From Desulfobacterales bacterium (GTDB lineage Bacteria > Desulfobacterota > Desulfobacteria > Desulfobacterales > SpSt-501): a stretch of DNA of 42,805 nt. Made by a program: the position numbers and the translations under genes. The DNA is taken from positions 1-42,805 of the forward strand of contig JAUQXK010000146.1 in the NCBI GenBank assembly GCA_030834695.1, given 5' to 3'. Every line of letters begins with the position of its first letter. Within the stretch, counting starts at the first letter, position 1. Positions 7,650 through 15,225 of this stretch are shown here, in pieces. The notes under the pieces were generated by a model. The model did not search any database, was not told the origin of the DNA, and saw only the letters and a list, made by a program, of their open reading frames with translations.

Positions 7650-8264
7650 TCATGTCGCACCGAGTAGGTAACGGAGCGCGCTGGAGCCGGAGGGTGAAAG
7701 CAGCCAGATGAGGACACTGCAATTGGCTATGACCGTCACCCAAAAAACGATTTGGAACGACTGCTTCTTCGATTTGTGATGGAGCAGTCCCTGCGCCACC
7801 AAAGCTCCCGGCCAACCGCCGATTAGACCGAATATGTGCAGCGTGCTCTCTGGTGTTCTCCATCGATCGTTTCTGGCAGCAGACTTATCACGTGCATAAG
7901 CAAGAAACGCTGAGGCACTTGCGCATAGGTCCAGAGCGAAAATTGCGAAGGGCAACTTCCCTGTCAAAACCGTCAACGATAGAAAACCGAGAAAGAGTGC
8001 AGACAATGTGAGCGAGAAAGTACCACTTCGGAACGAATGCGCTGCTGGGGCGCGGTCCCCGACGAACGCAACGTCTTTGCCTTGCAGTCGCCCCTGTGAA
8101 TCCGCCGTCAGTTCATAAATGACCAATTCATTGCCGGTCGGCCGTCGCTGCCTATTGGAGAACGATTTGATATGAACAAACACTCGCCGACCGCCATCGC
8201 TGGGGGTGATAAAACCAAATCCCCGCTCGTCATTCCAGTTGGTTATCTTACCATGACAGCGCAT
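7650..8264 (-). CDS. Cold-shock domain / DUF1294 membrane protein
   Basis: The protein is 204 aa in two parts. Residues about 1-70 form a cold-shock domain with the RNP1-like motif ERGFGFITPSDGGRRVFVHI. After a linker come two hydrophobic helices, then the DUF1294 signature (AYARDKSAARNDRWRTPEST and HIFGLIGGWPGALVAQGLLH, then HHKSKKQSFQ) with a last helix. This CSD-DUF1294 fusion is widespread in proteobacteria. It is thought to bind nucleic acid at the membrane, but its role is not established. The length is typical and the gene looks intact. It stands alone on the minus strand just inside the tRNA-Val boundary. Confidence 0.92.
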   Translation of the reverse strand: MRCHGKITNWNDERGFGFITPSDGGRRVFVHIKSFSNRQRRPTGNELVIYELTADSQGRLQGKDVAFVGDRAPAAHSFRSGTFSLTLSALFLGFLSLTVLTGKLPFAIFALDLCASASAFLAYARDKSAARNDRWRTPESTLHIFGLIGGWPGALVAQGLLHHKSKKQSFQIVFWVTVIANCSVLIWLLSPSGSSALRYLLGAT

Positions 8265-8273
8265 AGGTGTCCT

Positions 8274-8380
8274 TGATCAAGCGCGGGGGTTTTAGGCTCG
8301 GATATGAGGAAGTCAGAGGGAGAGTTGGGCGGCCGCGAAGCTTGCGGCTAGAGTGAAGTTTTTCCTGCTCGGTGGCCATT
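8274..8380. repeat. Imperfect direct repeat, copy 1
   Basis: This stretch aligns with 9036-9143. Both begin GATCAAG, pass a GGGTT-TAG, and end near TTTTCCTGCTCGG-GGCC. In copy 2 the TAG is the stop of a small ORF ending KARGF; here the same frame reads QARGF then stop with nothing convincing upstream. It is probably a remnant of a duplicated small gene and its downstream flank. Confidence 0.5.
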
Positions 8381-8452
8381 CTTAAACCTTTAGCGTTGCG
8401 AGCACTTCATATGACGAAGCGTTAGGATTCAAGTTTTTTCAGTTTTCGGGCG

Positions 8453-8665
8453 ATGATGCAAATTGAGGATGACATGGAAATCGTTATTGGAAAATTGTTC
8501 TTTCTGATCAGCTCGGCCTGGGCTTTCGTTGTACTCTATCGAATCGCCGCCAGCCTGCTGGCTCACCGCAGACTGAGTCAGCGCAGTCGAACCTATCCCC
8601 TCACCCCCCAGCAGCCAATACGGCCGGTTTATTCTGAAAAGCCAAAGCGGGCCCATATCAATTAA
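8453..8665 (+). CDS. Possible small membrane protein
   Basis: A 70-aa ORF has one hydrophobic stretch (IGKLFFLISSAWAFVVLYRI) followed by a basic, proline-rich tail. An alternative start at 8474 (MEIVIGK) has a slightly better upstream GAGGATGAC. No family was recognised and no clear RBS supports the first ATG. It could be a real single-pass protein or a chance frame in a gene-poor area. Confidence 0.35.
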   Translation: MMQIEDDMEIVIGKLFFLISSAWAFVVLYRIAASLLAHRRLSQRSRTYPLTPQQPIRPVYSEKPKRAHIN

Positions 8666-8810
8666 GACTTTGCGATTCAGCGGTCAGGCCTCGTTTTGGA
8701 TCTATTGCATCGTGCACGCGCTTTCTGACCGGAACCAAGAGTTTCTTGATTTTCCGAGCGGTTGACTCCAGCAACATCCCCTCAAGCTCTCGTTCGCCTC
8801 AGCCGATAAT

Positions 8811-9056
8811 GTGTCCATGGGAGAACTCATCAAATTTCCGAACTGTAGAGAGATTTCATCTGAGGCTGGCCGCCGGATCTCGAAGCGGACAACGAAAGCC
8901 TCCTATTGGGTGAGGCGATGGTCAGAAATCCACAAGACTCTCTGCGAAGAAAACCCCAATGACATGAGCCCCGTGCTTTTGGAGGACTCTTCGCTGTATC
9001 TGGATAGTTGGCTTTACGACCGCAACCGCTCGGCGATCAAGGCGCGCGGGTTCTAG
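8811..9056 (+). CDS. Small hypothetical protein (81 aa)
   Basis: The ORF reads MSMGELIKFPNCREISSEAG and ends in a SAIKARGF tail. The MGELIKFP start (alternative ATG at 8817) resembles many small uncharacterised cytosolic proteins that begin with IxFP. Composition is balanced and coding-like. The last bases and the 3' flank belong to an imperfect direct repeat whose other copy is at 8274-8380, so a paralogous gene was probably once upstream. No function can be assigned. Confidence 0.45.
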   Translation: MSMGELIKFPNCREISSEAGRRISKRTTKASYWVRRWSEIHKTLCEENPNDMSPVLLEDSSLYLDSWLYDRNRSAIKARGF

Positions 9057-9143
9057 ATCCGGAAACTTGCTGGTCGGAGGGGGGTATAGGCGGTCGCGGA
9101 GCAGGGCGGGGTGAAAGTTTTCCTGCTCGGCGGCCGCCGCAAC
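9036..9143. repeat. Imperfect direct repeat, copy 2
   Basis: This partner of 8274-8380 covers the 3' end of the 81-aa ORF and its downstream flank. It includes a local hairpin, GAGCAGG with CCTGCTC. Similarity by eye is roughly 70% with small indels. Confidence 0.5.
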
Positions 9144-9639
9144 TCTGCCTGCTGGTTCGCCCTTTACTATATTGAGCACGGAACCACCGGCCCAAACCGC
9201 GCCGGGGCCTGTTTCTTGGATCTCGGCACCTCGCCAATAATGGCCTCCGGGTTCCTCCCTACCGTCTTCGCCGACATCATCCTGATAGTGTTCCACAACG
9301 TCAATTTCCACTCTCTGCACCCCTGCACGAAAACCTTAATCCCTGTTTCATAATTGGCCGCTGAAATATAACCATGTTTATATAAGTTGGTTTTGGTTAA
9401 TCCAAGCCAGTTTTTTAAGTAAAATTTTAAACAGAATCCGGAAGTTCAGGAACAAGGGTTCGCGTCCGAACAGTCGGATAAAAAAAATGGGTTGCGTATC
9501 CATCTAATTTTTTTTAAATATCAGGCGGGGGTACAAAACAGGCTGTAATCTTTGAGTAATGGCCCGGATAATGCTTGCACATTTATAAAAAGATCAATAT
9601 GTTGTTAATCAAGGATTCAGAAAGGTTTTAAAGGCGGCC
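9144..9639. other. Gene-free stretch
   Basis: No convincing gene is seen on either strand; the ORFs at 8922-9320 (minus) and 9111-9353 (plus) lack any family signature. From about 9360 the sequence turns AT-rich and probably contains the promoter of the 66-aa gene at 9640. Confidence 0.4.
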
Positions 9640-9840
9640 ATGAGCTCTATCCGGAAACAGGTAGCGATGAAATCGGATCGGGACGAGGAAGAAAAAGCTG
9701 AACGGCGAATCGTGATCGAACGGCGCCAGTTTTCTTATTCCGCTTATATCCCCGAGAGACGAACCGGGCGGAAAAGACGCAAGGAAACTGAAACCGCTAA
9801 AGCCCCCGATGGTCTGAGCGCGCTGGATTCCGACGATTAA
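9640..9840 (+). CDS. Small RR-motif hypothetical protein (66 aa)
   Basis: The protein is short and highly charged. Its core IERRQFSYSAYIPERRTGRK resembles small proteins with ERR...ERR repeats that are frequent in Desulfobacterota; that resemblance is from memory and not tested. A similar R-rich DRR pattern occurs at the end of the protein at 17322-17753. A second possible start is at 9667 (MKSDRDEEEK). Function is unknown. An open frame continues right after its stop codon (see next feature). Confidence 0.6.
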   Translation: MSSIRKQVAMKSDRDEEEKAERRIVIERRQFSYSAYIPERRTGRKRRKETETAKAPDGLSALDSDD

Positions 9841-10104
9841 TCGCTTCTGTTATCAGCGCTAGCAGTACGTATCAACCCGCATGGCGCGGGGCCTTATGTA
9901 GATTCCGCGATCAGACCCATCATACGGGTCATTTCTCGGAATGACGCCCTGCTCGGCCCGACGATGTCGAACGCCTTCGATCCGAAGGTGGTTCTCAACT
10001 GGTTTGCAGGACCGGGAGTGAGCCTTTCGCAAAGCCCCGATTGGCCTGCCACTGGCCGAAAGCTGGGAGCAGGCTGCTATGGCATGATTCTGTTTAACGG
10101 GTAA
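9841..10104 (+). pseudogene. Orphan C-terminal coding remnant
   Basis: Immediately after the stop at 9838-9840 the same frame stays open for 88 codons to a TAA, but contains no plausible start near its beginning. The translation (INPHGAGPYVDSAIRPIIRV ... DALLGPTMSNAFDPKVVLNW ... KLGAGCYGMILFNG) has the composition of a real protein. It probably is the tail of a decayed gene. The family was not recognised. The opposite-strand ORF at 9859-10116 looks less protein-like. Confidence 0.4.
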
Positions 10105-10576
10105 ACCGGCTGACATCGTTTCCTTCCCTCAACCTTACCTTCCCCTGAGCCAACCTTCCGTCTGAGTTATTTCATCTTGCTGAGAGTCAGGCGGCTCTGG
10201 TCAACGTATCATTTAGCAAAAAAGAAGCCAAGGATAGCTGCCTAAATATATTGTTTAAAATCAGCATGGTAGGTTTTTATCGAGAGGGCGTTCGGTCGAA
10301 AGCGGATAGGGCGCTGTCTATTTCTGAGAAAAAAATTTCTCTTTGCAGACCGAAGCGCAATGCCAAGAACTGGAGCGGCAATCGAAACCCATCCTGAAAG
10401 CCATGATCTATGCCGTCACGGCGGACGAATCGATGAGTTCGAAATCCGGCGGATAAAAAATACCTCGGTCAACTGGTCGCCGGCACGGGGCCTCGCTCCG
10501 GCGGTCCCTCAACGCATCCAGGCGATCGTCGGTCTTCAGCCGGTGTAGGAGAAAAGATGGCGTGGACGGGCGGTCG
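10105..10576. other. Gene-poor stretch with a further coding remnant
   Basis: No intact gene is supported. Around 10345-10456 one plus-strand frame reads TEAQCQELERQSKPILKAMI and ends SSKSGG before a TAA. It is coding-like but without a start, so another decayed fragment is possible. An ORF at 10360-10548 in a different frame is probably spurious. Confidence 0.35.
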
Positions 10577-11050
10577 TCATGCGGCGGCTGTCCATTTCTT
10601 TTGGGCGATCAGGCATACGCAGTTGGCCGCCAGGAAAGCCATCACCCCGGCCAGATGAAACAGGTCCAGCGCAATGACGAAGCCGTCTGAGAAATGCACA
10701 TAGGGGAGGTTTTTGACGACGATCAGCGCCCCGGAAAAAATGACGGCCGTTAGAAGCGCGGCGCGCACCCATCCGCTGGCGCTGAGCTGCGCCTGCCGGC
10801 GTTTTGAAAGGATGAAATCAAAGGCGACATAGAACACCAGACCCAGCAGTATCACCGCTCCGATGTAGTGAATGTTGCGCGTGATATAGAAATCCGCCAG
10901 CCAGCCCAATCCCGGGATGTCGCTCATATAGTAACGGTTGTAGATCGGCATCTGCCCAAATCCGGTCAGGGCCATGAAAAACAGGGTCAATAGGTAAAGG
11001 ACCTTGACCGAGCGCCAACGGACGGCCGCACTCGTTTTTTCTCCAGACAT
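10577..11050 (-). CDS. Cytochrome b-type membrane subunit
   Basis: The protein is 157 aa with four hydrophobic segments: LYLLTLFFMALTGFG, NIHYIGAVILLGLVFYVAF, AALLTAVIFSGALIVV and FVIALDLFHLAGVMAFLAAN. Histidines in the second (NIHYIG) and fourth (DLFHLAG) helices are candidate haem b ligands, as in small four-helix cytochrome b subunits of respiratory oxidoreductases. It starts 2 bp after the stop of an Fe-S protein gene, so the two are co-transcribed. The likely role is to move electrons between the membrane quinone pool and the periplasmic Fe-S subunit. No catalytic subunit is adjacent. Confidence 0.75.
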   Translation of the reverse strand: MSGEKTSAAVRWRSVKVLYLLTLFFMALTGFGQMPIYNRYYMSDIPGLGWLADFYITRNIHYIGAVILLGLVFYVAFDFILSKRRQAQLSASGWVRAALLTAVIFSGALIVVKNLPYVHFSDGFVIALDLFHLAGVMAFLAANCVCLIAQKKWTAAA

Positions 11051-11052
11051 TC

Positions 11053-12039
11053 TTAACCTTCCCTCCTGCTGCCGGGTGGTTCGGCTTTGCTTCGGGTTTT
11101 CAGAAACCGAACAGCCGCCGCGGCGATACCGGCAACCGGCGCCATCACCATGGCCGCCGCGAAGTTGTTGGCATCCGCCATGGCGTCCTGAACCGGGTTA
11201 AGATGCGGGAAGCCGTCGCCCTTGGCAATGGCCCGGTTGAGGTCCTCGAACGGTACGGGTGAGACGTAGATCGTGTTGGTTCCGCCGTTTTCGATTTCGC
11301 CGTAAACATACCCGCCGATCTCCTTGGCGACGGCGTGGGCCCGGGCAATGATGTCCTGCCGGGGCCCGATGGTTTGCACGTCTTCCGGGCAGGCGTCGAT
11401 GCAGGCCGGCCGTTCGCCCCGGGCGATACGGTCGTAGCAGCGGTCGCACTTGTACATGACACCGTTGCCGGCGAGCGCCGGCAGCAGTTTCAGATACAGC
11501 CCCACTCCGGTCTGGCGCTGAGGGATGTCCCAGGGGCAGACGTTCTTGCACTTCGAGCCGCCGAGACAGATATCCGGATCGATCCGCGAAAGCCCGTTTT
11601 CCATCTGCATGGCGGAGCCCCAGGGGCAGAGCTTGACGCAGGGCGGGTTCACGCAGTGCATGCAGCGCCGGGGAAGCGTGATCTCGGTGTCTTCGCCGTT
11701 GACTTTCACGGTGGCATGCTGGATGAACAACCAGTTGTAGGGCGTGAGGCGGTTGGAGACGTCCCGCTTCTCGGACCAGTCGGAGACTTTTACCCGGGAC
11801 GGATACATTTTCGGAAACGGTTTGACGGGTGCGGGGAACTTTGGGGCGTTGGCTTCGCGGCAAGCCTCCACGCAAGCCTCGCAGCCGATGCATTTGCGGA
11901 TGTCGATGAGTGTCGCCAGGTAGCCGCGGTCGTCGTTGGCGGCCAGCGCCTGGGTTCCGGGAACGGCCGTTGCAGCGGCCCCGGCCGCCGCGGCAATCCC
12001 GCTTTTTAAAAACATGCGCCGCGAAATCAATGGATTCAT
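11053..12039 (-). CDS. Periplasmic Fe-S (HybA/FdnH-like) electron-transfer subunit
   Basis: The protein is 328 aa. It begins with a Tat signal (SRRMFLKSGIAAAAGAAATA), so it folds before export. Four cysteine clusters are visible: CIGCEACVEAC, CMHCVNPPCVKLC, CLGGSKCKNVCPWD and CDRCYDRIARGERPACIDAC, the arrangement of four-cluster HybA/FdnH/DmsB-type ferredoxin subunits. The third motif is CX5CX3C rather than the usual close spacing. A C-terminal hydrophobic helix (FAAAMVMAPVAGIAAAAVRF) would anchor it in the membrane. It pairs with the cytochrome b-like gene downstream. The partner dehydrogenase or reductase is not in the window. Confidence 0.87.
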   Translation of the reverse strand: MNPLISRRMFLKSGIAAAAGAAATAVPGTQALAANDDRGYLATLIDIRKCIGCEACVEACREANAPKFPAPVKPFPKMYPSRVKVSDWSEKRDVSNRLTPYNWLFIQHATVKVNGEDTEITLPRRCMHCVNPPCVKLCPWGSAMQMENGLSRIDPDICLGGSKCKNVCPWDIPQRQTGVGLYLKLLPALAGNGVMYKCDRCYDRIARGERPACIDACPEDVQTIGPRQDIIARAHAVAKEIGGYVYGEIENGGTNTIYVSPVPFEDLNRAIAKGDGFPHLNPVQDAMADANNFAAAMVMAPVAGIAAAAVRFLKTRSKAEPPGSRREG

Positions 12040-12423
12040 GCAAACCTCCCGAAAATCGGCTTCACCGACTCGTCATTCAATGCTTATTCAACCACCGACG
12101 GCAACCCCTTCCAAGACGCCTGAAACCGTCACGCAGCTATTTTAAACATCATTCATTGCCCCGGCAATAAGCAGGTCTAATGCGGTCATGTCACCTATCG
12201 GCCCTGCAGCCGGCCTCGGCTTAGGTAACTCCATACTCTAACGAGCGACCATCCTACCGATAAGCAGGTCTGCCGGCAGGCCCGCCTCGGGCGATTGGAT
12301 GCTGCGCGGTTCTTACCGCGGTTGACGGCCACAACGGCATGGGGTAGCTTTTATCAGACGGTGCCATTGTATGCCTGCCGTCACACCGGACAGGAGCCCC
12401 GAGAAAAAAACACGGAGGATGAA
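12040..12423. other. Divergent intergenic region with a shared motif
   Basis: This lies between the divergent Fe-S operon and the gene at 12424. At 12161-12201 it carries CCGGCAATAA, an 11-nt gap, GCGGTCAT, TCAC and ATCGG; the same words in the same order and nearly the same spacing recur at 21250-21291. No RNA gene or clear promoter pair was recognised. Confidence 0.4.
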
Positions 12424-13038
12424 ATGTCCCCCAAAATTCCACTCCGGATCCGGGTCGCAGCCGCGGTTCTGATGCTGTGGGCCGCTGGGCGATTCGGTTT
12501 CACCCAAAGCCCGCCGGCAGAACCGCAGAACCGAGAGCCTTCAGCCCGGGAGGTTTGGTCCGGACTGCTCCAGCGACGACCCTATCCCTATCTCGTCCCC
12601 CTGCCGAAGCCCGAGCACAGCCCGGTGGACGGCACCTACACCAAAGTCGTGGCGTCCGCGTCCGATCGGGTTCATTGTCTGCGCTGTCCCGATTACGCTC
12701 CCGAGGGCGGCCTATGGAAGCTGAACCTCAGCCGGGGCACCTTCCGAGTCCTACACCCGGAGAGCCGATGGAAAAGCATCGGAACCTACATCGTCTCGGG
12801 CGATCGGATTCTGCTGGCGAACGACCCGGCCTGTCAGGGCGAACTGGGACTTTATCGATGGCGGCTGCAGGAGGGAGAGCTGGTCTTCAAGGTGATCGAC
12901 GATCCCTGCGCCATCAAGCTGCGCGCCATGAACCTGACCCAGCATCCGTGGCGGACCTGCCAGCCGCCCAACGTCGAAGCGGCGGTGACGGAACACTGGC
13001 CGAAGCCCGAGGGATGCGACGATGCCCCAGATCATTAA
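12424..13038 (+). CDS. Secreted beta-rich hypothetical protein
   Basis: The chosen ATG at 12424 follows a good RBS (CGGAGGATGAA); the longer ORF from 12295 lacks one. The 204-aa product starts with a signal peptide (RIRVAAAVLMLWAAGRFGFT). The rest (GGLWKLNLSRGTFRVLHPES, then SIGTYIVSGDRILLAND and GLYRWRLQEGELVFKVIDD) alternates short beta strands like a lipocalin-type barrel that senses or binds a ligand. Four to five cysteines in the mature part could form disulfides in the periplasm. The fold is inference from strand rhythm; no named family was recognised. Confidence 0.7.
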   Translation: MSPKIPLRIRVAAAVLMLWAAGRFGFTQSPPAEPQNREPSAREVWSGLLQRRPYPYLVPLPKPEHSPVDGTYTKVVASASDRVHCLRCPDYAPEGGLWKLNLSRGTFRVLHPESRWKSIGTYIVSGDRILLANDPACQGELGLYRWRLQEGELVFKVIDDPCAIKLRAMNLTQHPWRTCQPPNVEAAVTEHWPKPEGCDDAPDH

Positions 13039-13143
13039 TTCGGATTGCGTCGAGCGGATACCGGGCGGGCCCTGTTCCTTGAACCGGCGATCGGCCCGAT
13101 TCCACCCCAGCGGTGTGCGCTCTAGTAACCGGTGTGAACAGCG

Positions 13144-14046
13144 ATGACGCCTGAATCGCCATTCCAGCCTGTCGAAGGCTACATCGGGGTCCCCGGCGGC
13201 CGACTGCACTACCTGGACTGGGGAGGCCATGGACCCCAAGCCCATTTCCTGCACGGAAACGGTTTTTGTGCGGGAACCTACGCGCCGTTCATTCAACATC
13301 TGGCTGGCGATCTTCACGTCGTCGCCAGCGACGTGCGCGGCCACGGGGGATCGGATTTCACCGGGATCGGGCGCGTCCGCAGCTGGGAGATTTTCGCCGA
13401 GGACCTGCGGGCGATCGTCTCAGCGACGGCCCGGCCGCCAGTCATCGGAATGGGGCACTCGCTGGGGGCCGTGGCCACCTGCATCGCCGCCGCCACGTTT
13501 CCGGAGCTATTCTGGGCCATCGTGCTGGTGGACCCGGTATTCCTGATGCCGCGCCGCCTGGCCATGATCGGCGGCATGCGGGCGCTGGGCCTGAGCGGAC
13601 GCCTGCCGCGCGCCCGCGCCGCCCGACGGCGACGCAATACCTTCAAGAGCAAGGCGGAAGCTCTCAGGCTTTTCCTGTCCGGCCGGGGGATTTTTAAAAC
13701 CTGGTCGCCGGAGTTCGTGGAGGCGTATCTGGAGTGCGGACTGTTGGAAAAAGATTCCGGGGCGGCCGTGTTGACATGCGACCCGGAACTCGAAGCCCAG
13801 ATCTTTGAATCGATCCCGCTGAAGGTTTGGAGCTACGTCCGGCGGGTTCGCTGTCCGCTCTTGGCTATCCGCGGGGGGCTGTCGGATGTTTTTCGGGCTG
13901 AAGCCGCGGAACGTTTGCAGCGCACAGCTCCCCATGCCCATGTAATCACGATCGACGGTACCGGCCATTTCCCGACGATGGAAAAACCGAAGGAATGCGC
14001 ACAGGCTATTCGCGGGTTTCTGCGCCGGCTCCACTTAAAAGGATAG
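13144..14046 (+). CDS. Alpha/beta hydrolase
   Basis: The protein is 300 aa with the alpha/beta-hydrolase layout. An oxyanion-type segment (HFLHGNGFCAGTY) is followed by VVASDVRGHGGSD, the nucleophile elbow GMGHSLGAVA (Ser), a helical cap, and a C-terminal GTGHFPTMEKP carrying the catalytic His. The acid is probably the Asp in IRGGLSDVF. The substrate cannot be predicted. The ATG at 13144 has only a weak RBS. The gene lies 105 bp after the secreted protein gene and ends inside a bidirectional terminator shared with the convergent Tim44 gene. Confidence 0.9.
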   Translation: MTPESPFQPVEGYIGVPGGRLHYLDWGGHGPQAHFLHGNGFCAGTYAPFIQHLAGDLHVVASDVRGHGGSDFTGIGRVRSWEIFAEDLRAIVSATARPPVIGMGHSLGAVATCIAAATFPELFWAIVLVDPVFLMPRRLAMIGGMRALGLSGRLPRARAARRRRNTFKSKAEALRLFLSGRGIFKTWSPEFVEAYLECGLLEKDSGAAVLTCDPELEAQIFESIPLKVWSYVRRVRCPLLAIRGGLSDVFRAEAAERLQRTAPHAHVITIDGTGHFPTMEKPKECAQAIRGFLRRLHLKG

Positions 14047-14078
14047 CGCGGTTTTTGGAAAACCGCGCTATCCTTTTT
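14041..14078. terminator. Bidirectional terminator between convergent genes
   Basis: GGATAGCGCGGTTTT and AAAACCGCGCTATCC form a perfect 15-bp stem with a TGG loop. It is flanked by AAAA on the left and TTTTT on the right, so it can stop transcription from both sides. It overlaps the hydrolase stop codon. Confidence 0.9.
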
Positions 14079-14127
14079 CAAACTTAAGCGCCACGGCCGC
14101 GAAATTCAGGCAACCGCCCGACGCGTT

Positions 14128-15021
14128 TTATCCTTCCACTTGCTGAATCCCCTCAAGTACCCAGAACGCCTCGGGTTTGCTGGCGGCGCGGCTGAAATGC
14201 CAGATTTCGCGAACCTGCCGACCCATCTCGGCAGACGCTTCCCGCATCATCACATCGTAGAGGACCGATGCCACGGTTTGGCCGTCGAGTTCCCGCACTT
14301 CCAGAATCTTGGGGTTGATTAGCAGCAGTTCCGTTTTCCCGGGTGTCGGGTCTTCCTGGACCTGGCGCTGAATTTCCTCAAAGACTTCCGGAGCGGTAAA
14401 CTGCCGGATGTCGTCAAGGTCGCGCTTATCCCAGGAAGACTGCAGGCGGGTATAAATGGCTTTGGCTCCCTTCAGGAACTCGTCCGCATCGAATCCCGGC
14501 GGAATGGAGGGCTGGGCGGCCGCCGCCTGCGTCGAGGCCGCCGCAGGATCGTACCCCGAGCTTCCCCAGCTCTGGGAAGGCCCGCGGTCAAACGACATGG
14601 ATCCGCCGGTCGAAGCACCTTCGGCGGCCATCCGTCTGGCGCGCAGAACACGCATGAGCAAAAAGAGGCCGCCGCCGATGAGTGCGATGTCCAGCATGCC
14701 GATCCCGCCGGCTCCGTGCATGCCGCCGCCGAACAGCAGTGAGCCGATCAGCGAACCTGCCACCAAACCGCCCAGCATGCCGCCCCAACGCCCCATTCCG
14801 GACGTCGCGCCGGGTGTTTGCGGAGTTGTTGTGCCGGGGCTCATCTGGGGCGAGGTCGGACTCGTTGACGGGGCCGGAGCGCTGCGCTGATAGCTCGGCC
14901 GGCTGCCGAAGGATTTACCACCGCCCAGCCGGGCGGCCTCGGCGGTTTCCCCCATCAGGTAAAAAACCGCAAGCGCGATAATGAAAAGACCGGCCAAAGA
15001 AAACCATTTGCTTCTGGTCAT
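14128..15021 (-). CDS. Tim44-like domain membrane protein
   Basis: The protein is 297 aa from the ATG at 15021, chosen because the signal/anchor segment (KWFSLAGLFIIALAVFYLMG) starts there; an upstream ATG at 15102 adds a low-quality tail. A Pro/Ser/Thr-rich spacer follows, then a glycine-rich hydrophobic region (WGGMLGGLVAGSLIGSLLFG and IGMLDIALIGGGLFLLMRVL). The C-terminal part holds the Tim44-like domain (FLKGAKAIYTRLQSSWDKRD ... FTAPEVFEEIQRQV). Bacterial members are membrane proteins of unclear role. It converges with the hydrolase gene. The 200-bp gap upstream contains a TGTTAACTTAACA palindrome (15186-15198). Confidence 0.88.
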   Translation of the reverse strand: MTRSKWFSLAGLFIIALAVFYLMGETAEAARLGGGKSFGSRPSYQRSAPAPSTSPTSPQMSPGTTTPQTPGATSGMGRWGGMLGGLVAGSLIGSLLFGGGMHGAGGIGMLDIALIGGGLFLLMRVLRARRMAAEGASTGGSMSFDRGPSQSWGSSGYDPAAASTQAAAAQPSIPPGFDADEFLKGAKAIYTRLQSSWDKRDLDDIRQFTAPEVFEEIQRQVQEDPTPGKTELLLINPKILEVRELDGQTVASVLYDVMMREASAEMGRQVREIWHFSRAASKPEAFWVLEGIQQVEG

Positions 15022-15225
15022 GCGTCCGCCTTCATCATTGGTGTTTGGGTTGTTGCTCTGGCAATGGGCCGGCGCACCTTGAGCCGATGCCCGGCACCCC
15101 ACAGGGGCACCCCGCTGCGCCGATCGGTGCCATGAACGAATGATACGCCTTCAACAGCCGTTGCCAGAGTGAATTGGCAATCGAATGTTAACTTAACAAT
15201 TCTATCGGATCGCGTCAATAGGGGG

